Origin: Desulfobulbus sp.
Lineage (GTDB): Bacteria > Desulfobacterota > Desulfobulbia > Desulfobulbales > Desulfobulbaceae
Direction of reading: 5' to 3'
DNA: 64,000 nucleotides
Assembly: GCA_009780825.1 (NCBI GenBank)
Contig: WQZH01000003.1
Location: 62,001 to 126,000 of the forward strand
Made by a program: the position numbers and the translations under genes. Shown here piece after piece: positions 20,078 through 32,756 of this stretch. The notes below the pieces were generated by a model. It was not told the origin of the DNA and did not search any database. It worked only from the letters and a program-made list of their open reading frames with translations. Position 1 is the stretch's first letter. Every line of letters begins with the position of its first letter.

Positions 20078-21708
20078 TGACCGACTGCAATATCGCCACC
20101 GTGCTCCAGCGCACCGCCGCCATCCAACCCGAGCAGATCGGGCTGGTGGCCCTGGAAGAGGGGCAGTGGCGGGAATGGACCTTTGCCCAACTCCGGGACA
20201 ACTGCGATGGTTTTGCCGCCGCTCTGCACGCCGAGGGCGTCCGCCAGGGCGACCGGGTGATGCTGATGGTGCGGCCGTCGATGGCCTTCATCTGCCTGAC
20301 CTTTGCCCTGTTTCAGCTAGGGGCGGTGATCATCCTCATCGATCCGGGCATGGGCTATGCAAACCTGCTGCGCTGCATCGGTTCGGTCCGGCCGGACATC
20401 CTGGTCGGCATCCCCCAGGCCATTTGCTTCAGCCGGATTTTTCGCGGTCCCTTTGCCGCGGTGCGCAAGCGGATTATGGTTGGCCGTGCTTGGTGGCTGC
20501 CCGGCAAACGGATTGAACCGCTGCCGGCCGGAACTGTCGCCTTGCCCAGGTATCAGGCCGCTGCATCCGATCCGGCGGCCATCATCTTCACCACCGGTTC
20601 CACCGGTCCGCCCAAGGGCGTGGCCTATGCCCACGGCATCTTTCATGCCCAACTGCGCATGATCCGCGACCATTACGACATCGGGCCGGGTGATGTTGAC
20701 CAGCCCGGTTTTCCGCTGTTTGGCCTGTTTGCCGCCGCCCTCGGCGCCAAGGCGGTCATTCCGGACATGGATCCGACTAGGCCGGCCCAGGTCGACCCTG
20801 AAAAATTTGTCCCCACTCTGCTGGCGCACCGGGTGAGCTACTCCTTTGGTTCACCGGCGATCTGGAAGGTGGTCAGCCGCTATTGCCTGGCAAAAAAGAT
20901 CGTGTTGCCGGTCCGCACGATTTTGATGGCTGGCGCTCCGGTTTCGGGCGAACTGGTGGCCCAGGTCCAGCGGATTCTGCCCGATGCGGCCCGGATTTTC
21001 ACCCCGTACGGCGCGACGGAGAGTTTGCCGATGACCTCCATCGAAGGGCGGGAAATCGTCGGAGAAACCTGGCCGCTGACCCGCACCGGCCACGGGGTTT
21101 GTGTTGGCCGTGCCCTGCCTGGCATGGAGATTCGGATCATCGAACCGGTGGAGGGCAGGATCGGCTCCTGGCAGGAGGCGCAAGAGGCCGAACCGGGAAC
21201 CATCGGCGAGATTGTGGTGCGCGGGCCGGTGGTCACCCGCCTGTATGCCGACAATGAGCAGGAAACCCGGTTGGCCAAGATCCAGGATGGCGAAGGATTC
21301 TGGCATCGGATGGGCGACATGGGCTATCTCGACCTGCATGGCCGATTGTGGTTCTGCGGCCGCAAGGCCCATCGGGTAGCCACGGCCCAGGCCATGCTCT
21401 ACACTATCCAATGCGAGGCGATCTTCAACGAGCACCCGCGGGTCCGGCGTTCCGCCCTGGTCGGTCTGGGGGATGTTCCCGACCGGAAGACGCCGGTGAT
21501 CGTGGTGGAGCCGGATGGTCCGGCTGGCGATCAGGATCGGCTGTTTGCGGAACTGCGGGACTTGGCCAAGGCGAATTCTTTGACCGAGCAGATCGAACAC
21601 TTTTTGCTGCATCGTTCTTTTCCGGTGGATATTCGCCACAACGCCAAAATATTCCGGGAGCGACTGGCGATTTGGGCTGCTAAACGGGTGCAATTGCCGC
21701 GCGGGTGA
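20077..21708 (+). CDS. oleC: OleC-type AMP-dependent ligase (beta-lactone synthetase)
   Basis: IIFTTGSTGPPKGVAYAHGIF, FTPYGATESLPM, GDMGYLDLHGRLWFCGRKAHRV; position in oleABCD. Confidence 0.9.
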   Translation: MTDCNIATVLQRTAAIQPEQIGLVALEEGQWREWTFAQLRDNCDGFAAALHAEGVRQGDRVMLMVRPSMAFICLTFALFQLGAVIILIDPGMGYANLLRCIGSVRPDILVGIPQAICFSRIFRGPFAAVRKRIMVGRAWWLPGKRIEPLPAGTVALPRYQAAASDPAAIIFTTGSTGPPKGVAYAHGIFHAQLRMIRDHYDIGPGDVDQPGFPLFGLFAAALGAKAVIPDMDPTRPAQVDPEKFVPTLLAHRVSYSFGSPAIWKVVSRYCLAKKIVLPVRTILMAGAPVSGELVAQVQRILPDAARIFTPYGATESLPMTSIEGREIVGETWPLTRTGHGVCVGRALPGMEIRIIEPVEGRIGSWQEAQEAEPGTIGEIVVRGPVVTRLYADNEQETRLAKIQDGEGFWHRMGDMGYLDLHGRLWFCGRKAHRVATAQAMLYTIQCEAIFNEHPRVRRSALVGLGDVPDRKTPVIVVEPDGPAGDQDRLFAELRDLAKANSLTEQIEHFLLHRSFPVDIRHNAKIFRERLAIWAAKRVQLPRG

Positions 21709-21750
21709 TAGGAGCTGGCTGTCCGGTCTGGATGACGAGAGCGAGAGGAT

Positions 21751-22788
21751 ATGATGGATGCCGGTAACGAGGTGCGAACAGGAGCGATGCACAAGGTCGC
21801 GGTGACCGGTGGCGGTGGCTTCATCGGCAAGGCTTTGGTACGGGCGCTGGTCAATCGCGGGGTCGAGGTGACGGTGATCGGCCGCAATCCCTATCCGGAC
21901 CTGACTTCCTTGGGTGTGCGCTGCGTCCGGGGCGATATCCGTGAGCCGGGCATCTTGGCTGAGGCCTTGCGCGGTTGCGACACGGTGTTTCACGTGGCCG
22001 CGAAGGCTGGCATCTGGGGGCCGCGGCACGAGTATTTCGCCATCAACTGCACCGGCACGGCAAACGTCGTCGCTGCCTGCCGTGCGCAACAGGTGGGCCG
22101 CCTGATCTACACCTCGACCCCATCGGTGGTATTCGATCAAAACGATCTTGCCGGGGTGGACGAGTCGACGCCCTATGCCAGCCGGCCGCTGTGCGCCTAT
22201 GCCGCTTCCAAGATCCTGGCCGAGCGGGAAGTGCTGGCGGCCAACTGCGAGGATCTGCGCGCCATAGCCCTGCGGCCGCACCTTGTCTGGGGACCCGGAG
22301 ACCGCCATCTCATTCCTCGCCTGCTGGAACGGGGCCGGGTCGGATCGCTCAGGATCGTCGGTGCCGGCGACAACCAGGTGGATATCGCCTACATCGACAA
22401 CGTGGTCCATGCCCACCTGCTGGCGGCGGATAACCTATGCACTATAGGGAGCGGTGCTGGTCAGGCCTTCTTCATCGGCCAGGAAAGGCCGGTGGCGCTG
22501 TGGCCATGGATCAACGGCCTCTTTGTCCGGCTCGGCATCCCACCGGTAACCCGAAGGGTGCCACTGACCGTTGCTTACGGCGCCGGGATGATCCTGGAGG
22601 GGCTGCACGGGATGATTGGCACGGCCAATGAACCGCGCATGACCCGGTTTCTTGCCTGCCAACTGGCCCAATCGCATTGGTTCAGCCACCGGAAGGCGGA
22701 ACGGGTGCTCGGTTATCGGCCCCTGGTCGGCACGGAGGATGGAGTTGAGCGACTGGTGGACTGGCTGCGGGAAAATGGAGAGATGTGA
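21751..22788 (+). CDS. oleD: OleD-type NAD(P)-dependent reductase (SDR epimerase fold)
   Basis: VAVTGGGGFIGKALVRALVNRG, IYTSTPSVVFDQND, YAASKILAER. Confidence 0.9.
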   Translation: MMDAGNEVRTGAMHKVAVTGGGGFIGKALVRALVNRGVEVTVIGRNPYPDLTSLGVRCVRGDIREPGILAEALRGCDTVFHVAAKAGIWGPRHEYFAINCTGTANVVAACRAQQVGRLIYTSTPSVVFDQNDLAGVDESTPYASRPLCAYAASKILAEREVLAANCEDLRAIALRPHLVWGPGDRHLIPRLLERGRVGSLRIVGAGDNQVDIAYIDNVVHAHLLAADNLCTIGSGAGQAFFIGQERPVALWPWINGLFVRLGIPPVTRRVPLTVAYGAGMILEGLHGMIGTANEPRMTRFLACQLAQSHWFSHRKAERVLGYRPLVGTEDGVERLVDWLRENGEM

Positions 22789-22995
22789 ACGCAAGTCCTC
22801 CTGAAGACCTGGCGGCAAAGAGTCCTTGTCAGGGAGCGGAGGTGCTGTTATGAAAGGGATTGTTCGATGAAAATCAGGACTGGAACGGAATTGTTATTCG
22901 TTGCTCCGATAGCGGGATCATCACGGAACCTGTGCAGCAGGCACGCGTGTTCTCGACAAAGCGCGAAACCACCCAATAGGTAAGAGGAGAGAGGC

Positions 22996-23583
22996 GTGAT
23001 AAAGAAGATTCTATCGTTGGTCATGACCACGATGCTGCTCTCCGGCTGCGCCACCATAATGACCGGCGGCATGCCAAGCTCGTCGTATATGGATGCCCCG
23101 CTGATTCTTGCCTATGCCAATGCCGAAATGATACGGGAACAGTCTGAGGTGGCCACCCTGGTCATCCAGAGGGACAAATACGGCCTGGCTGTTGACGGCG
23201 TTCCCGTCAAGGAGCTGGGAGGGGCGTTCAACCCCGACTTGCGCATTTCCAAAAGCAGCAACCCCAACGCGTACATTGTTGATGTGCTGCCCGGCCCCCA
23301 CAAGCTGACGGTCACGTATGACGCCATGACCGACGCGACTGGCAAAGCGCCCACCGCCAGGGCGGAACAAAATATCGGCGGCGGCTCAACCGCCAGCGGC
23401 TCGTGCGGCGGCAAGCTGTTTTCATGGAATAGAACGTCTGAGACTTCTCATGTACTCAAGGCAGGGGAAGTGCACGTCATCGGGTTGAAAATGATGAGCG
23501 TTTCAGGAGAAATAGACCTCTATCCCCTGGAAGAAGCTGACCTCGGCATAGTCATTGCAACTCGAAACAGAGCGAATTTCTAG
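22996..23583 (+). CDS. Putative lipoprotein, function unknown
   Basis: Signal peptide with lipobox-like LLSGCATI; upstream purine-rich RBS. Confidence 0.65.
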   Translation: MIKKILSLVMTTMLLSGCATIMTGGMPSSSYMDAPLILAYANAEMIREQSEVATLVIQRDKYGLAVDGVPVKELGGAFNPDLRISKSSNPNAYIVDVLPGPHKLTVTYDAMTDATGKAPTARAEQNIGGGSTASGSCGGKLFSWNRTSETSHVLKAGEVHVIGLKMMSVSGEIDLYPLEEADLGIVIATRNRANF

Positions 23584-23926
23584 GGAACTGGTTGAGTCGG
23601 CGACTTGAAGATGCAGCGGGACAAGGTGTTCGCGGCTGCCCAGGGGCATTGATCGGCGCTTTCTTAGACCAGTGTTTCCCCAGGAAAGCTGTACGGAACC
23701 CCGGCCAGTACCGTGTCTGCCTGCCGGCAGACAGCCCGTAAAAAGGGGTGTAGACAGAAGCAACAAGCATAACTGAAAAATCCTATAAATTTTATTTAAA
23801 AAGATTTGACAGCCGAACCATTTTTCAGTAGTTATCCGGTGCGAGTAACCGGGCGAGGGATGAACCGCTATTCACTTGTCGTGGCGGGCAAAACTATCAT
23901 GTCTTCAGCAATAAGGGGTAGTTCGT

Positions 23927-24358
23927 ATGATTTCGGTTGATGTTACGCTATTAATACACATCATCAACATGATCGTGCTGATGTTCGTTCTCAACGCGAT
24001 CCTGTACAAGCCAGTGCTGGGAATTCTTGAGAAACGGGCACAGAAAATCCAGGGGCTTAACGGTGATGTGGCGCAGTTTGAACAGAATGCCCGTCAGCGG
24101 CAGGCCGAATTAGACAAGAAAATGCGGGAAGCGAGCAATAAGGCGAAAAACGCGCTCGATGGTGCCCGGTCGCAAGCCCAGGCGGCAGGAGCCGAGAAAC
24201 TGACCGCCATCCGCAAGGAATCAGAGGGCATCAAGGAAAAACAGTTGACTGAACTCCGGACGCAGGTCGAGGCGGCCAGGAAGGAGCTGCAGGGGAATGC
24301 CGCGGGTTTTGCCCAGGCAATGGCTGGAAAGATACTTGGAAGGAGTTTGGACGCATGA
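23927..24358 (+). CDS. atpF': F0F1 ATP synthase subunit b'
   Basis: Single N-terminal TM then charged coiled coil; LYKPVLGILEKRAQKI; start of atp operon. Confidence 0.88.
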   Translation: MISVDVTLLIHIINMIVLMFVLNAILYKPVLGILEKRAQKIQGLNGDVAQFEQNARQRQAELDKKMREASNKAKNALDGARSQAQAAGAEKLTAIRKESEGIKEKQLTELRTQVEAARKELQGNAAGFAQAMAGKILGRSLDA

Positions 24359-25080
24359 GAGCTTGGAACACAACATTGCTGCCGATGCTGTTGGCGTTGT
24401 TGATCGGTGCGTTGCCGGCCGCGGTTGCCTTGGCGTCTGGTGCCCCGGAAGCAGGTGCGCATCAGGAAGTGGGGGTTGCAGCGCAAACGGCGGAATCGCC
24501 TGCGGTCGGAGTGACAGGTCATGAGACCGCGGACGTTGGTCATGGGGCCGAGGCCGGTGCCCATGGCGATGCCCACCATGACGGTAATCCGCTGTCCGCG
24601 GACAGATTGAAGGATTTGTTCTGGCGAACGGTCAACTTTTTGGCGCTCGTCATTATCCTGGTGAAGTTCGGCGCCAAGCCGATCATGTCTGGATTGACTG
24701 GGCGGCAGCAGCGGATACGGGAGGAACTGGACGATCTGACTGCCCGCCGTGACCGGGCCGAGAAATCGTATCAAGAATTCGAGGCGAAGCTCGCTGGCAT
24801 GGAAAAGGAGATGGAGCTGATCGTCAAGCGTGCCATTGCTCAGGCCCAGGTGGAAAAAGAACGCATCCTGGCTGACGCGGAAAAGGCAGCGGGCGATATC
24901 AGGCGCCAGGCGGAGGCGGCGGTCCAGACCGAATTGGAAGACGCAAAACGGCTGCTCAAGGAAGAGATTGCGGAACAAGCCGCAGCCATGGCGGAGGAAT
25001 TGATCGTGAAAAACCTGACCCCGGCGGATCAGGTGGCGATCACTGAACAGTATCTTGAACGAGTGGGTGCGGTACAGTGA
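24355..25080 (+). CDS. atpF: F0F1 ATP synthase subunit b with N-terminal extension
   Basis: Signal-like N-terminus, His/Ala/Gly-rich stretch, then TM and coiled coil; overlaps atpF' by 4 nt. Confidence 0.88.
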   Translation: MRAWNTTLLPMLLALLIGALPAAVALASGAPEAGAHQEVGVAAQTAESPAVGVTGHETADVGHGAEAGAHGDAHHDGNPLSADRLKDLFWRTVNFLALVIILVKFGAKPIMSGLTGRQQRIREELDDLTARRDRAEKSYQEFEAKLAGMEKEMELIVKRAIAQAQVEKERILADAEKAAGDIRRQAEAAVQTELEDAKRLLKEEIAEQAAAMAEELIVKNLTPADQVAITEQYLERVGAVQ

Positions 25081-25625
25081 GACAGACAATACTAGCAAGG
25101 CGCTATGCAAAGGCGCTCTTTTCTCTGGGGAAAGAGCAGGGGAAAACGGAAGACTACAGCGGTAAACTCAAGGAGATCGCCGCGTTGTACGCCGACGAGG
25201 CAGCCGGTGTCAGTGATGCCGTGACCAATCCGCTGTATCCGTTGGATGTCCGGGAAAAGGTCATGGTCAAAATCGCCGAATCGGTGCAGGCGGACGCCAT
25301 GCTGACCAATTTCCTCAAGCTGCTCATTGCCAAGAAACGGGCGGATATTCTGCCCGACATTGCCGAAGCAATGCAGTCCATGGTCAACAGGGACCAGAAT
25401 ATCAGTCATGGCACCATCGTTTCAGCCTTTGAGTTCGACGACGCCTTGATGGCGAAGATCCAGACCACTCTGGAGAAGTTGACAGGGAATAAGGTGATAC
25501 TTGAAACCCAGGTTGATCCGTCCATTATCGGCGGTATTATTGCCAAGGTTGGTGATTTGGTGCTGGACGGAAGTATAAAGACGCAACTGAATGGATTAAA
25601 GGAATCTATCAAGGGGAGAGAATAA
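25077..25625 (+). CDS. atpH: F0F1 ATP synthase subunit delta
   Basis: ILARRYAKALFSLGKEQG; operon context. Confidence 0.92.
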   Translation: MRQTILARRYAKALFSLGKEQGKTEDYSGKLKEIAALYADEAAGVSDAVTNPLYPLDVREKVMVKIAESVQADAMLTNFLKLLIAKKRADILPDIAEAMQSMVNRDQNISHGTIVSAFEFDDALMAKIQTTLEKLTGNKVILETQVDPSIIGGIIAKVGDLVLDGSIKTQLNGLKESIKGRE

Positions 25626-25628
25626 TCA

Positions 25629-27152
<1,524 letters not shown>

Positions 27153-27170
27153 GTGCAGGAGTAGACGCTC

Positions 27171-28052
27171 ATGCCTGGACTAAAGGACGTTAAAGAGAAG
27201 ATTAAGGGTGTTAAGAAAACCGCGCAGATTACCAAAGCCATGAACATGGTGGCTTCGGCCAAGTTGCGCGGCGCCCAGGAGAAAATGGAGCGCTTTCGCC
27301 CCTATGCCGGTAAATTTGCCGAAGCGATGCGCGATCTCTCCAGCGGCATGGAGGGCAGTGACCTGCCTCTGATGGAGGTCCGCGAGGTCAAAAAGGTGGA
27401 AATTGTAGTGGTCACCTCGGATCGCGGATTGTGCGGCAGCTTCAATGCCAACATCATTAAGACGGCCGAGCGGCTGCGTAAGCAGTATGAGGCCGAGGGG
27501 AAGATCGTCAGCTTTGTTACCGTCGGTAAAAAGGGAACGCAGGCGTTCAAGAGGAGCGGCAAATTGCGCGTTCAGTTCAACGATATCATGGGTTCCTTCC
27601 AAATGTTCAACGCGCGCGCGATTTCGCAGAACATCACCGCGGCCTTTCTCGATGGAGAAAGCGACCAGGTCGATATCGTGTATGGCCGCTTTCATTCCGT
27701 GGCGATCCAGAAGCCCGAACGGGAGGAACTGCTGCCGATCAAACCCATGATCGCTGATGAGGAAGACGCGCCTGTGCGGGCGGCAATGTCAGGTTCGTAT
27801 ACCTATGAGCCTGATCCAGAGGAGATCATGGAAGTGCTGCTGCCGCTCTTTCTCAATGTGCAGATATATCATGCCATGCTGGAGGTCGGTGCGAGTGAGC
27901 ATGCAGCCAGGATGACGGCTATGGATAACGCTACCAATGCATGCAAGGACATGATCACGCAATTGACTCGTCTGTACAACAAAGCGCGTCAGGCTGCGGT
28001 CACCAGCGAGCTGATGGATATTGTTGGCGGCGCCGAGGCGCTCAGAGGATAA
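27171..28052 (+). CDS. atpG: F0F1 ATP synthase subunit gamma
   Basis: MPGLKDVKEKIKGVKKTAQITKAMNMVASAKLR; SDRGLCGSFNANI. Confidence 0.97.
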   Translation: MPGLKDVKEKIKGVKKTAQITKAMNMVASAKLRGAQEKMERFRPYAGKFAEAMRDLSSGMEGSDLPLMEVREVKKVEIVVVTSDRGLCGSFNANIIKTAERLRKQYEAEGKIVSFVTVGKKGTQAFKRSGKLRVQFNDIMGSFQMFNARAISQNITAAFLDGESDQVDIVYGRFHSVAIQKPEREELLPIKPMIADEEDAPVRAAMSGSYTYEPDPEEIMEVLLPLFLNVQIYHAMLEVGASEHAARMTAMDNATNACKDMITQLTRLYNKARQAAVTSELMDIVGGAEALRG

Positions 28053-28056
28053 TTAG

Positions 28057-29520
<1,464 letters not shown>

Positions 29521-29550
29521 TCACGTCTACTCTGAAGTGAGGTAACGTCC

Positions 29551-29967
29551 ATGGCGCAAATTCATCTGGAAGTTGTCACACCCAACGGTGCCGTGGTCAG
29601 TGAAGATGTTGACATCGTCACTGCTCCCGGCGTGGGTGGTGAGTTCGGTGTGCTGGCCAATCATGCTCCCTTTTTGAGCACCATCAGAACAGGCACATTG
29701 AGCTTCAAGAAAGACCGGCTCACAAAATATCTGATGGTGACCGGAGGCTTCACCGAAGTGTCCAACAACAAGGTCACTTTTTTGGTGGAGAGTGCCGAGT
29801 ATGGTCAGGACATCGACGTGGAGCGGGCATTGCGGTCAAAAGAACGGGCTGAAAAACGGCTTCTTCAGGCGCAGCAGGCCGCTGAAAAGATTAACCGCGT
29901 TCGGGCTGAATCCGCGTTGCAGCGGGCCATAGCTCGTATTCATACTGCGGAACTGTCACGGTTCTGA
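29551..29967 (+). CDS. atpC: F0F1 ATP synthase subunit epsilon
   Basis: HLEVVTPNGAVVSEDVDIVTAPGVGGEFGVLANHAPFLS. Confidence 0.95.
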   Translation: MAQIHLEVVTPNGAVVSEDVDIVTAPGVGGEFGVLANHAPFLSTIRTGTLSFKKDRLTKYLMVTGGFTEVSNNKVTFLVESAEYGQDIDVERALRSKERAEKRLLQAQQAAEKINRVRAESALQRAIARIHTAELSRF

Positions 29968-29990
29968 TTGCATTCGTTTCCAGTTGCAAC

Positions 29991-30021
29991 AAAAAAGCCG
30001 CCCTTGCAAGGCGGCTTTTTT
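29991..30021 (+). terminator. Rho-independent terminator after atp operon
   Basis: aaaaaagccgcc-cttgcaa-ggcggcttttttg. Confidence 0.9.
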
Positions 30022-30127
30022 GTTGGTGCATCGTCAGGCACGGCATGTGAACTTGGAGGCGAAATTTTTTTTTCAGGCCTGGCAAGGAAAACAGCTGGGT
30101 CCTATCGCGCCGGGGCTGGACACCAGC

Positions 30128-30535
30128 TCACTTTGCCCCTTGCAAGGCTGGGGATATATTTCTGTCTTTGAAAACTTTTCTTGCCACGCCGACGGCGTTG
30201 AGCACTTTGGGGAATCCGGTATAGGGTATGCATTGAATAAAAGTTTCAATGATTTTGTCGGGCGATATGCCGACATTCAAGGAAGCGTTTATATGAACTT
30301 CTAATTGCGGCTCACAGCCTCCGGCGGTCAATAGACTCACTATGGTAATCATTTCTCTTTCTTGCAAGGAAAGCCCGTCGCGGCAGTAAACATCCCCGAA
30401 GGCAAACTCGATGATATATCTTCCCACATCCGGCGCTATCCCCTCCAATGAGGCGATAACATTTTTTCCGGCATTCCCATCCACCTCGTTCAACCTTGCT
30501 GTACCTCTTTGCAAGCGTTCATTTTCCATTGGCAA
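30128..30535 (-). CDS. Carboxymuconolactone decarboxylase-family protein
   Basis: FGDVYCRDGLSLQEREMITIVSLLTAGGCEPQLEVHINASLNVG. Confidence 0.85.
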   Translation of the reverse strand: MPMENERLQRGTARLNEVDGNAGKNVIASLEGIAPDVGRYIIEFAFGDVYCRDGLSLQEREMITIVSLLTAGGCEPQLEVHINASLNVGISPDKIIETFIQCIPYTGFPKVLNAVGVARKVFKDRNISPALQGAK

Positions 30536-30646
30536 AGCCTCCTAATGGAAGGAAAGTTGTAATCTCTATCCTGGCGTGGGCATTTCCTCAGAGGAGGCCA
30601 ACTGCCGGCGAAATCGAAAAAACGCCTTGCCGATGTGTACCTCTTG

Positions 30647-32563
30647 TCACTGGGTGACGGCGGCGGTATGGCGATGGTCGACGTAGGCAGCTATGCCGGC
30701 GGCGAGGTGGCTGGCGATTTGATCGAGATATTGATCGTTGCGCAGGAGTTTTGCTTCTTCAGGATTGGTGATGAAGGAAATCTCAGCCAAGATTGCGGGC
30801 ATGTCAGCCCCGATCAAGACATAGAAAGGCGCCTGCTTGACGCCGAGATTGTGGCGCTTGTACCCACGGCCCAAACCTGAACTCAGGTTGGATTGGACAA
30901 ACTGCGCAAGCCGGGTTGATTCAACGACCTTGGAATTTTGCATCATGGTCGAGAGAATATTTTGCATCTCTCCGATGCTGTGCGTTGAGGTGGCATTTTC
31001 CAGTGCCGCGACGTGCATGGCATTGGCATCGGTGGCGAGGTTGAGGAAGTAGGTCTCAATACCGCTCTTGCCCTGATCTGAGTGGGCGTTGGTGTGAATC
31101 GAGATGAACAGATCGCTTTTTTGGGCATTGGCGATGGCAGTTCGCTCTTCCAGTGGGATGAATGCATCCTTGTTTCGGGTCAGCACCACCTCGTACTGAT
31201 AGGTTTCATTGAGTATTTTCGCGATTTTTTTTGAGAGGGCGAGGGTGATATCCTTTTCCTTGAGGCCAAAGGCCATTGCCCCTGGATCTTTGCCGCCGTG
31301 CCCTGGATCGATAACAATTTTACGGACCCCGAGTCCCAATTGTTGAGCCAGCGATAATTTCTCCCGGGATTTTTCCTTGCCGGCAAGAGACGTGCCCAGC
31401 GGCTGAGGGCTACGCTTCTTCTGTTCCGTGAGGCTGACAATTGGTGATCGTGTCTCGTTTATGGGGGGCTTGGCAGCAGCTTCTCGGACAATTTGCGGCG
31501 CAGCGGGAAGGGGAGGAGCCGCAGCCTTGGCGGGTTGCCCGACCACGGGGTTTGCTGTGCCGCCGCGGATATCGACGATGACCCTGAATGGATCCGGGAG
31601 ACTGAAAATTTTATATCCCGAGAAAGAGGTGAGGTCCAAAACAACCCGGGCGGTATCGCCATTGAGTTGATCCGACCGGATCGCCTTGAGGAAACCGGTC
31701 CGCACCAGAAATGGACGGCGGTTCTTTTGATCGATATAACTTTGACCGAGATCAATGGCGAGCTGGCGCTCCTGGTTATTGTTCTGGTTCAACACCTTGG
31801 CAGAAAAAGGCACAGGGGCATCAGGCTGAAGGACGATCCGGCAATAATCGTCCGAAGACCAGTATTTGACGGGAGTGAGAGCCGCGAGACGAGGCGGAGT
31901 CCGCGGTGCAGCCGCTTGCGCTGGTTGCGGTGTACCTAGTTTGGATTTTTGCGGTTGCTGGAGCCCGGCCTTGGCCTTTTTGACCTGGTCCCCTTGCGGA
32001 TAGACGGTCACAATTTTGAGATACAAATCGTTGACCAGGGATTCCTTGCCGGGGCTCATCCTGGCGCATTCCGCCGCTTCGTACAGGGCATCATCGGCAA
32101 GAGTATGACCAGGGTAGATGTCTGCCAAGTCGAGGAAGCTCTTCAAGGCGGCGTCCAGATCCTGGGGCATCTTGAAGAGATCGAAGGTGCGTCGATATGT
32201 TTTGCCGGCCATGAACAAACTGACCGGGCCAAGTTCTCTCGTGCGCTCGGACGTATGGATTGCGTGGAATCTTTGCGCGCATTTGATCCAGTTGTCATGA
32301 ACTTTGCCCAGAACAGGCTCATGCTCCAGACGCTCTGAAAAGTCCCTGGTCGCTTTGTATTGCTGCTCGGCGGTGGGTTGCTTGGTGGCTCCGATCTTGG
32401 TGACTTTAGGTGCCGAAAAAGCTGGCCCTGCCGTAACAATGAGCAGCAAGAACGCAATACATAGACGCGCCATTCCCCTGAGTCGGGCAAAAGGCAGAAA
32501 GGTGAATAGCGTCGTCAAGGGCATGGCAGGCGTATGGACTATGTTGCTAATTGTTTGAAACAA
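30647..32563 (-). CDS. N-acetylmuramoyl-L-alanine amidase with AMIN domain (AmiC-like)
   Basis: IVIDPGHGGKDPGAMAFGLKEKDITLALSKKI, SIHTNAHSD, EISFITNPEEAKLL. Confidence 0.92.
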   Translation of the reverse strand: MFQTISNIVHTPAMPLTTLFTFLPFARLRGMARLCIAFLLLIVTAGPAFSAPKVTKIGATKQPTAEQQYKATRDFSERLEHEPVLGKVHDNWIKCAQRFHAIHTSERTRELGPVSLFMAGKTYRRTFDLFKMPQDLDAALKSFLDLADIYPGHTLADDALYEAAECARMSPGKESLVNDLYLKIVTVYPQGDQVKKAKAGLQQPQKSKLGTPQPAQAAAPRTPPRLAALTPVKYWSSDDYCRIVLQPDAPVPFSAKVLNQNNNQERQLAIDLGQSYIDQKNRRPFLVRTGFLKAIRSDQLNGDTARVVLDLTSFSGYKIFSLPDPFRVIVDIRGGTANPVVGQPAKAAAPPLPAAPQIVREAAAKPPINETRSPIVSLTEQKKRSPQPLGTSLAGKEKSREKLSLAQQLGLGVRKIVIDPGHGGKDPGAMAFGLKEKDITLALSKKIAKILNETYQYEVVLTRNKDAFIPLEERTAIANAQKSDLFISIHTNAHSDQGKSGIETYFLNLATDANAMHVAALENATSTHSIGEMQNILSTMMQNSKVVESTRLAQFVQSNLSSGLGRGYKRHNLGVKQAPFYVLIGADMPAILAEISFITNPEEAKLLRNDQYLDQIASHLAAGIAAYVDHRHTAAVTQ

Positions 32564-32756
32564 TTGATAATTTAAAAATCAGTCTCAGGGGAGACGCTAA
32601 CAATGTATCAATATTGTATATACCATACAGTATTTACGCATAAAGGTAAAATAAATTGTACTTTATTGGGTTGAGGTTAAAAAAATTTAAACGACGGTCG
32701 GCAAATGCGTGCAGGCAATACGGTGTGCCCAAGGGAAAGAGGGCAGGAATGGCGGC

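Noticed and set aside
20851-22416. 521-aa minus-strand ORF opposite oleC/oleD
   Set aside because: Antisense to oleC and oleD, which have clear family motifs; no recognisable domain.
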